A DNA stretch of 38,688 bases, taken from positions 1 through 38,688 of the IMG/VR virus record IMGVR_UViG_3300028800_002445; one strand, 5' to 3'. The notes beneath the pieces are model-generated. The model was not told the origin of the DNA. It searched no databases and saw only the letters and a program-made list of their open reading frames with translations. The translations under genes were made by a program, and so were the position numbers. Of the stretch, positions 33,763-38,688 are shown one piece after another. Within the stretch, counting starts at the first letter, position 1; each line of letters starts with the position of its first letter. This DNA is from a virus.

Positions 33763-33904
33763 TTATATAGGCTCAGTTAACAAACCATTAGCATTTTGTT
33801 TTCTGAAATAAAGATCTAAATCATCTTAGAAATCACATACAACATCAAATGATATTACTTTGATAGGTTCTTTTTTAGATTTACACCGTGTTGCATAAGC
33901 TCTC
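33763..33904 (-). pseudogene. Possible remnant of a small gene
   Basis: The 124-base gap between terS and the next upstream gene reads, in one minus-strand frame, as ISWRAYATRCKSKKEP… then a TAA and …DDLDLYFRKQNANGLLTEPI to a second TAA at 33763-33765. The composition is protein-like, but there is no start codon and one internal stop (near 33829). It could be decayed or chance. No other feature is seen in this gap. Confidence 0.25.
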
Positions 33905-34144
33905 CAAGAGATCTATTTTTTGTTTTAGCTCAGTTAAATAATTATCTTTTATGAAGCTGACATCTTCTTTATCACCATCATCAAAGAAAAACTTTTTTTG
34001 TAATTCACAAGCTGAATGTACCACGCCTGCATTGTACGCATACTCGATCATAAATTTTAAAGTTCCACGTGAAACATTTTCCGCTTGTTTTAAAGTGTCA
34101 ATCAATGCGAGTATTTCATCAAGTATTTTTTGCTGTTGTTTCAT
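33881..34144 (-). CDS. Small helical protein
   Basis: An 87-aa protein, helical with Leu/Ile/Lys/Glu content and an acidic DDGDKED stretch. The start overlaps the DUF3310 gene stop (ATGA). I recall similar short proteins beside phage nucleotide-metabolism genes but cannot name a family. Confidence 0.6.
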   Translation of the reverse strand: MKQQQKILDEILALIDTLKQAENVSRGTLKFMIEYAYNAGVVHSACELQKKFFFDDGDKEDVSFIKDNYLTELKQKIDLLESLCNTV

Positions 34145-34386
34145 TTTCTATTTTCCATTTTTAGTTTGTTCACTTCGTCTTTTAAATACCATAATGCTTT
34201 CTCCAAATCATCTAACTTCTCATTTTTTAAATCACACCTCCAAATGTATTTAATTACGTTTCCCAAATTAAAATTAAAGTTCCTAACCACATCAATGCAC
34301 TCTATTCTTGTCCCGCAATGTGAACATTGCGCATCGAGTGAGTTGTAATGATCAGGATGATGAATTTGTACTTTGTGTTTTTTCAT
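34141..34386 (-). CDS. DUF3310 family protein
   Basis: An 81-aa protein with the DUF3310 signature: HPDHYN at the start, then IECIDVVRNFNFNLGNVIKYIWRC and LEKALWYLKDEV. A CSHCG plus Cys insertion near residues 21-30 may bind zinc. DUF3310 proteins are frequent in phage early regions and are sometimes called nucleotide kinase-like, but their activity is not established. GGAGAA ribosome site. Confidence 0.85.
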   Translation of the reverse strand: MKKHKVQIHHPDHYNSLDAQCSHCGTRIECIDVVRNFNFNLGNVIKYIWRCDLKNEKLDDLEKALWYLKDEVNKLKMENRK

Positions 34387-34400
34387 TATGTTTTCTCCGA

Positions 34401-34586
34401 TTAAATATCGCCTTTATATTTTTCTGTTAATATTTTCTTCTTCGAGCAAAACTTGCAGATGCAAACTGTAGCTTCTATATCCTTTCCCGAGAGAATAAAT
34501 GAAAGTGCCAACGATTCTCGAGGATTAAAATAATACTTATGAAGACCAAAAAAACATTTAACTTTCTGAAGTATCTTTTTCATCAT
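34401..34586 (-). CDS. Small Cys-rich protein
   Basis: A 61-aa protein from ATGATG (34586/34583) with GAGG upstream. The basic N-terminus (MMKKILQKVKCFFGLHKYYF) is followed by a CICKFCSKK zinc-ribbon-like element near the C-terminus. It overlaps the previous gene by 29 bases. Function unknown. Confidence 0.55.
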   Translation of the reverse strand: MMKKILQKVKCFFGLHKYYFNPRESLALSFILSGKDIEATVCICKFCSKKKILTEKYKGDI

Positions 34587-34755
34587 CAGCCTCATTTAGA
34601 ATTTCCAAGATTTCACCCTTAGTTTTTTCATTAATCATAATAAAAGCGCTTATCTTGTTAAGATCGCCCTTAGATCTTGTCTTAAATAAATCTTGAATAA
34701 GTTCATCAAGCGGTTTATTGCAGAGAACTCTTTGAAAATAATTAAGGTTATTCAT
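34558..34755 (-). CDS. Small acidic-tailed protein
   Basis: A 65-aa protein from the ATG at 34755, which overlaps the preceding stop (TAATG) behind a GGAGG ribosome site. Helical, with an acidic C-terminus (EADDEKDTSES). No family recognised. Confidence 0.6.
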   Translation of the reverse strand: MNNLNYFQRVLCNKPLDELIQDLFKTRSKGDLNKISAFIMINEKTKGEILEILNEADDEKDTSES

Positions 34756-35045
34756 TAATCCTCCCACTCGCCGACGACGTCATAGCCAGGTCTAGAATCA
34801 TGTTGTTTTCCATCTTTACGCCAAATAAAATCACCAATTAGGCCAACTACAACCCCAGAGAAATTAAATTCACCTTCATATGAAAATATCGCCTTCATTC
34901 CATTTTCCAATCTATAAAATTTACCGACTTTTAATTTAGTTTCAGGCTTGACGTTATGAAAATTATCTAAAACTATCTTTTTAAAAAAATCCAAAAGATA
35001 TTTTTGAAATTCTTCTGGGCTTAGATCTTCAATCGATTTTTTCAT
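34755..35045 (-). CDS. Small protein of unknown function
   Basis: A 96-aa protein. The ATG at 35045 is preferred to the more upstream 35078 because a GAGAGGAA ribosome site precedes it. A helical N-terminus is followed by a beta region (KVGKFYRLENGMKAIFSYEGEF…GVVVGLIGDFIWRKDGK) that resembles small SH3-like barrels. No known family. Confidence 0.6.
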   Translation of the reverse strand: MKKSIEDLSPEEFQKYLLDFFKKIVLDNFHNVKPETKLKVGKFYRLENGMKAIFSYEGEFNFSGVVVGLIGDFIWRKDGKQHDSRPGYDVVGEWED

Positions 35046-35307
35046 AAATTCCTCTCTTGCCATCCAGCTTTTTAACAATATTACGACGCGCCAAGTTGTA
35101 GAGAGTGGAGCTAACCCAAGTACGTTTTTTTCGTAAGTTGCAAGACCTAAAAAGACTTACCAAAATTTCACTGATTGATAATTGTCTTTTTTGTTCAAAA
35201 AGCTTTAGTAACATTTTTGTTTCCTGCCTAATGTTTAGAACATTAACCTCTTGTTTAAAATCATCTGGCAGGTCATCAATTTTATTCGTATCAAAAATAT
35301 CTGACAT
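35029..35307 (-). CDS. Winged-helix DNA-binding protein
   Basis: A 92-aa protein with an acidic N-terminus. Residues 30-92 follow a winged-helix pattern: LLKLFEQKRQLSISEILVSLF, a recognition helix KRTWVSSTLYNLARRNIV, then a GKRGIYEK wing. It could be an early regulator of replication or late transcription. AAGGGGAAA ribosome site. Confidence 0.6.
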   Translation of the reverse strand: MSDIFDTNKIDDLPDDFKQEVNVLNIRQETKMLLKLFEQKRQLSISEILVSLFRSCNLRKKRTWVSSTLYNLARRNIVKKLDGKRGIYEKID

Positions 35308-35320
35308 AATTTCCCCTTAG

Positions 35321-35485
35321 TTAATCATCATTATCTTGTTCTTTTAACTCGTAATTTATTGCTTTCATAACATTAGTAGCCCATTTAGGTTTCTCCTCAA
35401 TGTCTCGAATTGATGCTTGGATATACCCATAAATCCAAGATAAAAAAATCTTTAGGCGTTGTATTTTATTATCTTTTTCGCTCAT
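35321..35485 (-). CDS. Small protein of unknown function
   Basis: A 54-codon frame (MSEKDNKIQRLKIF…) between the P-like gene and the winged-helix gene. A GGAG site lies about 11 bases upstream, inside the P-like gene end. Contains a Trp/Tyr-rich centre (LSWIYGYIQASI) and an acidic tail. No family recognised. Confidence 0.55.
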   Translation of the reverse strand: MSEKDNKIQRLKIFLSWIYGYIQASIRDIEEKPKWATNVMKAINYELKEQDNDD

Positions 35486-35487
35486 GA

Positions 35488-36039
35488 CTAGTTGTTCTCC
35501 AATGCCAATTCTTCATTAACAATTTTCTTCACTTCGCATATTATTTTCAGGCCCTCTGGATAACGTTGTAAAAAAATTGAATTTTTTTCAGGAAAACCCT
35601 GTGAGCTTGGCGCAGCATTAATTAATTCATCAAGTTTTGCACAAATGTGTTTGTACTCATGCGACTTTGCCCATGCGAAAGCTTCAGCGCTGTTTGTAAT
35701 TTTTTTGCGATTAAGATTGGGGTACAGCCATTTTTCAATTAAATTAATTACTTCATGGAGTTGATCCAAATACGTTTTGCTAGTATCAGGTTGTGACTGC
35801 GATACACCTGCATTAGCTGATATTCTCATACACATTTGTCTAAATTGAGGCAATGTTGGCGCAGAATCTTTAATCCAACTTTTAAGCTCTACATAAAGCG
35901 CATGATTTATTTGCTCATCTGTAATGTCATTTAAAAATGCACCCCAACTTTCAATTGCGGCCTCACGTTTGCTCTGAGGAAATCTGTTATTAAAACTATT
36001 ACCGAACATTTGACCAAGCTCTTCAAATATTTTCAGAAT
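35488..36039 (-). CDS. Lambda P-like helicase loader, probable ATT start
   Basis: A 183-codon gene (35488-36039) following the O-like gene. The start at 36039 is favoured: an AGGAGG ribosome site lies six bases before an ATT, and the product then begins just before the conserved FEELGQMFGNSFNNRFP element, as in P-type proteins. The frame is open to an ATG at 36171, but that would add 44 residues overlapping the upstream gene and lacks a good site; ATG at 36075 is a weaker alternative. The core has ESWGAFLNDITDEQINHAL and LPQFRQMCM, resembling phage P proteins that deliver DnaB to the origin. No Walker motif. Confidence 0.7.
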   Translation of the reverse strand: MLKIFEELGQMFGNSFNNRFPQSKREAAIESWGAFLNDITDEQINHALYVELKSWIKDSAPTLPQFRQMCMRISANAGVSQSQPDTSKTYLDQLHEVINLIEKWLYPNLNRKKITNSAEAFAWAKSHEYKHICAKLDELINAAPSSQGFPEKNSIFLQRYPEGLKIICEVKKIVNEELALENN

Positions 36040-37048
36040 TAGCAGCCTCCTCTTCGAGCTTAGCCTCGGCTTCATATTTTTTTCTGAGCTCAGCATTTTC
36101 GATGTGAGCTCGTTCTGCTGGCGTAGTGAATCTATGACCTGACCCACTGATCTTTCCGTTCGGTGTTGCATTTTTTATTTCCTCTGCTTTTAATTTCATT
36201 TCGTCAGAATTTTTCTTTGCTCGTAAAACTTGTTCGAAGTAATACTTGGGACCGCCTGGTAAACCCCCTAATTTTGTGTTCAGCGCAACGATCTCGGTGC
36301 GAGCAATATCTTCACCTACCCCCGCATTGATCCAAGCTGTAATCATCGCGGTTGTCTCAGTTTTTAAAATTTGCTCTGGACGAAAACCAACATCACTCAA
36401 AATTTGTCGGTACGATGTGAAAATTGTTTGTTCTCGCAACGCCTCTTCCGCAAGTTGCTCGGATGATTTTTCAAAATTAATTCCAGATTTTTTCTCTCTA
36501 GGATCACTGTGGTGTGGTGTGTTAGAGATCTTATTATTTATATCTGATAATGATAATGATAATGAAGTAGAAAGAGATGGTATCCTTTTCTTTTCTTCTT
36601 CGGACTCCTCTTCTTTTATTTTTTTTCTTGGTACAGCGTTATTCTTCGCGGATTTAGAACCATGAACAGCCTTTTTTTGTCGAACATATTCATCACGCAC
36701 CATGCGTGAAGAAAACCACAAAGGTCCGACCTGATTTTCAATTAAATTTACTTCGACTGGAGAAGAGTTCTTTTGAGAGATGGATGTAGAAAAGGATACC
36801 TTTTCTACTAAGGTATCGACTCCTTTTAAGACGCCCTTATTTATTAATTCTTTCAAGATTTTTATTGGCGCGCCTATTGCTTCCGCAATGTCTTTAAGTG
36901 GCCATCTTAGAATTCCATATTCATCGGAATCATGCATTAAACCCATTACTTCGGTCCAAACGCCTTTTGCTTCCCACGAGCTACGTCTCCAATTTGCATT
37001 GCTTCGAAGATCGCTATAATAAAGCGGCATGTAAGGTCGTTTAGCCAT
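36023..37048 (-). CDS. Replication initiator (lambda O-like position)
   Basis: A 341-aa protein. The N-terminal 80 residues (MAKRPYMPLYYSDLRSNANWRRSSWEAKGVWTEVMGLM…) resemble DUF1376/replication N-terminal winged-helix domains. Residues 140-180 are a low-complexity Lys/Glu then Ser/Leu linker, and the C-terminal half is helical with Ala/Glu at the end. Followed by the P-like gene, it should bind the origin and recruit the helicase loader. The linker DNA carries short repeats that could be the origin. Confidence 0.7.
   Translation of the reverse strand: MAKRPYMPLYYSDLRSNANWRRSSWEAKGVWTEVMGLMHDSDEYGILRWPLKDIAEAIGAPIKILKELINKGVLKGVDTLVEKVSFSTSISQKNSSPVEVNLIENQVGPLWFSSRMVRDEYVRQKKAVHGSKSAKNNAVPRKKIKEEESEEEKKRIPSLSTSLSLSLSDINNKISNTPHHSDPREKKSGINFEKSSEQLAEEALREQTIFTSYRQILSDVGFRPEQILKTETTAMITAWINAGVGEDIARTEIVALNTKLGGLPGGPKYYFEQVLRAKKNSDEMKLKAEEIKNATPNGKISGSGHRFTTPAERAHIENAELRKKYEAEAKLEEEAANSENI
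36544..36563. other. Candidate replication origin repeats within the O-like gene
   Basis: Three tandem TGATAA hexamers followed by TGAA, in an AT-rich stretch coding for the Ser-Leu linker of the initiator. In lambda the origin lies inside gene O at a similar place. The repeats are short for iterons. Confidence 0.3.
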
Positions 37049-37055
37049 AAAACTA

Positions 37056-37484
37056 TTACTTATTTTTATAAAATTTATTTGTATATTCTTCTGACGCTCT
37101 ATACATTTCCTGCGAAGCTCTTTCCATTTCTTCTTTAGCTTTTAAGTACCTATCGACTAAAAGCTTTTCTTCATCTTCAGTTTTCTTTTTTATTGGACGC
37201 TCATAACCTAATTCATCACACATAAAAAATAGTGCATCAGCACGATTACAAAACTTACTTATCTCGATAATTCGGCCGAATGTAAGATTCCCATCTTTCT
37301 CCTGATTCACGCATGCTTTTAATTTTGCGTAACCAGTATCTGGTTTTAATTCAGGGTAAAGATGATATGCAGCCTTTTTGTAAGTTTTATCGCTCTCCTC
37401 TACAATGCTACGCTGCGCATCCCACTCGTCCTCATACTTAATTTTTGGATCTCTCAAGCAAGAACCCCTATTATTTTTTTCCAC
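37056..37484 (-). CDS. CII-like regulator (Phage_CP76-like)
   Basis: A 142-aa protein between cro and the replication genes, the place of cII. GTG start at 37484 with a GGGGG site very close; a TTG nine codons later is an alternative. The middle (KKAAYHLYPELKPDTGYAKLKACVNQEKDGNLTFGRIIEISKF) matches the CP76/CII-type DNA-binding domain. The C-terminus is a long charged helix that could oligomerise. It may activate repressor or integrase promoters early after infection. Confidence 0.75.
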   Translation of the reverse strand: MEKNNRGSCLRDPKIKYEDEWDAQRSIVEESDKTYKKAAYHLYPELKPDTGYAKLKACVNQEKDGNLTFGRIIEISKFCNRADALFFMCDELGYERPIKKKTEDEEKLLVDRYLKAKEEMERASQEMYRASEEYTNKFYKNK

Positions 37485-37550
37485 CCCCTAATCTCTACTA
37501 ATTTTTAGGATTGATTAGGAGTGTTACTTTTGGGAAAATTTTTTTAGTTA

Positions 37551-37760
37551 TTATTTAAACTCGCGGTCATAAATGTCAGAATTCAATTCCCATAACGGAA
37601 CTTTTCCTTTAACTAATCTCCAAACCTTTAAAACTCGCCTGGGAGGAATTTTTCCTTTTTCCACCCATTCACCAACGCTCTGCTGTCTCACTCCACATTT
37701 GCGAGCAAGAGCTGTCTGCGATCCGATAATTTGTATTACCTTTTTAATGGCATTTGGCAT
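37551..37760 (-). CDS. cro: Cro-like repressor
   Basis: A 69-aa DNA-binding protein from the ATG at 37760. HTH pattern at residues 4-35 (AIKKVIQIIGSQTALARKCGVRQQSVGEWVEKGKIPPRR) as in small Cro proteins. The frame extends 12 codons upstream, but that part is the operator and promoter itself. The -10 box of PR ends eight bases from the ATG, so the transcript would begin at or next to the start codon (leaderless). It should shut off cI and then both early arms. Confidence 0.85.
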   Translation of the reverse strand: MPNAIKKVIQIIGSQTALARKCGVRQQSVGEWVEKGKIPPRRVLKVWRLVKGKVPLWELNSDIYDREFK

Positions 37761-37767
37761 GAGAAAA

Positions 37768-37796
37768 ATAATACAGGCCATACCTGTATTAGTCAA
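37768..37796 (-). promoter_or_regulatory. PR, early-right promoter
   Basis: On the minus strand TTGACT (37796-37791), a 17-bp spacer and TATTAT (37773-37768). The operator at 37773-37787 fills the spacer. Start predicted near 37761, one base from the cro ATG. Confidence 0.8.
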
Positions 37797-37834
37797 TAGG
37801 CGTTCCCTGTTTGATATATACAGGCAAAGACTGT
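37773..37834. promoter_or_regulatory. Right operator triplet OR
   Basis: Three sites of the ACAGG-N5-CCTGT type: 37773-37787 (exact arms), 37796-37810 (ATAGG/CCTGT) and 37820-37834 (ACAGG/ACTGT). Centres are 23 and 24 bp apart. The outer sites lie in the spacers of PR and PRM, and the middle site between the two -35 boxes, the geometry of lambda OR. Confidence 0.85.
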
Positions 37835-37839
37835 AAATT
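37811..37839 (+). promoter_or_regulatory. PRM, repressor maintenance promoter
   Basis: TTGATA at 37811-37816, a 17-bp spacer and TAAATT at 37834-37839. Start predicted at about 37846-37848, on the cI ATG. The middle operator directly abuts the -35 box, where bound CI could contact polymerase. Confidence 0.7.
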
Positions 37840-37847
37840 TTTTATCT

Positions 37848-38483
37848 ATGACATTAGCCAAAAGACTAAGAAAAGCTAGGCGAGAAAGAAATCTAACTCA
37901 AAAAGAGCTGGCTGCGCTTGTTGGTATTTCTCAACAAACTGTCCAAGAACTTGAAAGCGGCGAATCAAAAAGCAGCAATCATATAATGAAATTTTCAAAG
38001 GCTCTTCAAGTCAAAGCAGGATGGCTTCAATTTGGCGAGGGTAATGATCCATTTGAAGCAATGTCGGATTTATACAAAAAAATACCACATGGCCGCGTGC
38101 CCGTTATTGAGTGGAAGCAAGCCATTCAATGGTCAATCGAAAGTGAGGATGCTATTAACTTTTCTGGTAAAACTATAGCATCCCCTTGTCCTGAAAGAAA
38201 AAATAAAAATATATTTTCTTTACGTATAAAGGGCGACTCCATGATTGGAAAAAATATGGCCTTCACTGAGGGCAGTTATATAGTTATAGACCCCGACCAA
38301 AACCACAAAGAGGGCGATTATGTAGTGGCCATTAAAAGTGCTGCCAAAGAGGCAGTTTTTAGACAGCTAATCACTGAAGGCGGAAACGACATATTAGTCC
38401 CACTCAACCCCCAATATAAAACCATTGAAGAAGATTTTCATATCATTGGTGTTATGATTGTGCACATTAATTATTTCATTTAG
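37848..38483 (+). CDS. cI: CI-like repressor with altered S24 domain
   Basis: A 211-aa protein. The N-terminal XRE helix-turn-helix occupies residues 5-40 (TQKELAALVGISQQTVQELESG) and the C-terminal S24/LexA-like dimerisation domain residues 83-211. Ser131 in GDSM is kept. However, the usual Ala-Gly cleavage pair reads Ala92-Ile93 (VIEWKQAIQW), and the position of the catalytic Lys in the TFKKL element holds Arg172 (AVFRQL, codon AGA). RecA-stimulated self-cleavage may therefore be lost. No ribosome site precedes the ATG, and the PRM start coincides with it, as for leaderless lambda cI mRNA. It should bind OL and OR. Confidence 0.92.
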   Translation: MTLAKRLRKARRERNLTQKELAALVGISQQTVQELESGESKSSNHIMKFSKALQVKAGWLQFGEGNDPFEAMSDLYKKIPHGRVPVIEWKQAIQWSIESEDAINFSGKTIASPCPERKNKNIFSLRIKGDSMIGKNMAFTEGSYIVIDPDQNHKEGDYVVAIKSAAKEAVFRQLITEGGNDILVPLNPQYKTIEEDFHIIGVMIVHINYFI

Positions 38484-38484
38484 G

Positions 38485-38688
38485 TTATATTCTTCGTGAC
38501 AAATCCATCATGCCTTTTTCAGTTATTAAATAAAATATTTTACTCATGCCAGAGCCAGTATGATAATTAATAACTTTAAAATCATTAGTCTTATTTTTAG
38601 ACGGAATGTTTTCAATAATTTTTGATATAATACTATGTGGTTTATTCTTAGCTTTTGCTAAATCAAGAGAGGATGATCTTATTTCCCC
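38485..38688 (-). CDS. Rha/antirepressor-like protein, truncated at window end
   Basis: The C-terminal 67 residues of a protein whose start lies beyond the right edge. The segment (SSSLDLAKAKNKPHSIISKIIENI…KVINYHTGSGMSKIFYLITEKGMMDL) follows the pattern of the Rha/antirepressor N-terminal domain: a winged helix, then a polar strand region and a closing Y-x-LT/E-x-G element. It converges on cI with one base between the stops. If it is an antirepressor, it would inactivate CI. The identification is from pattern only, on a fragment. Confidence 0.55.
   Translation of the reverse strand, partial: GEIRSSSLDLAKAKNKPHSIISKIIENIPSKNKTNDFKVINYHTGSGMSKIFYLITEKGMMDLSRRI

Noticed and set aside
37761-37796. 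Upstream extension of Cro (start at 37796)
   Set aside because: The extra codons coincide with PR and its operator. Transcription would start after them.
1-38688. Window as a complete circular phage genome
   Set aside because: Gene order fits a circle, but joining base 38688 to base 1 puts the antirepressor-like frame directly against the in-frame TAG of the nuclease gene, so its start is missing. Some sequence is probably absent between the ends.

Overview
The window is almost entirely one temperate tailed phage with a contractile tail (a small myophage). Its gene map follows lambda's circular order. The host is not named by any gene. The low G+C content, the A/T-rich codon choice, a tRNA-Pro 3'-end attachment core, a phage-borne CsrA and a secreted phospholipase-D-type nuclease fit a low-GC gammaproteobacterium, for example a Legionella/Coxiella-type or similar aquatic host. 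That host guess is inference.

Layout from left to right. (1) 1-516, minus strand: secreted PLD-family nuclease. (2) 573-6037, plus strand: early-left operon. It starts at a repressor-controlled promoter (PL, two operators) followed by a structured leader. The genes are a small early protein, a RecE-like exonuclease, a RecT-like partner, CsrA (apparently started at ATT) among small membrane proteins, several small unknowns, excisionase and integrase. (3) 6038-6352: attP region, whose core is the 3' end of a tRNA-Pro gene. (4) 6353-9162, plus strand: accessory region with a small protein, an unusual tRNA-Ile2(CAU), a candidate small RNA, and an operon whose strong promoter holds a perfect palindrome and whose second gene is a small HTH protein, as in acr-aca loci. 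Its genes are joined by repeated junction sequences. (5) 9215-10880, minus: lysis genes (o-spanin, i-spanin, two membrane proteins, GH108 muramidase). (6) 10998-11402, plus: exported moron. (7) 11442-33756, minus: virion genes. Transcription runs from small terminase through a 956-aa repeat fiber, large terminase, portal, MuF, protease/scaffold, capsid, connectors, sheath, tube, frameshifted tail chaperone, short tape measure and baseplate to the collar fiber. (8) 33763-37484, minus: small early-right genes, a lambda P-like helicase loader, an O-like initiator and a CII-like regulator. (9) 37551-38483: divergent cro and cI around three operators. (10) 38485-38688: truncated Rha/antirepressor-like gene running off the right end.

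How it works together: ACAGG-N5-CCTGT-type operators occur at both early promoters, which argues that one CI/Cro pair controls both arms. The S24 domain of the CI-like repressor lacks the Ala-Gly scissile pair and has Arg where the catalytic Lys is expected. The adjacent antirepressor-like gene is therefore a reasonable candidate for the induction route. Integrase and the tail-side accessory genes lie on opposite sides of one att core, which is the attP (circular or unintegrated) arrangement rather than attL/attR. The two window ends do not join into a continuous gene, so the sequence looks like a nearly complete phage genome with a piece missing between the ends. Family names below come from recognising protein sequences and gene order by eye; no database search was possible.
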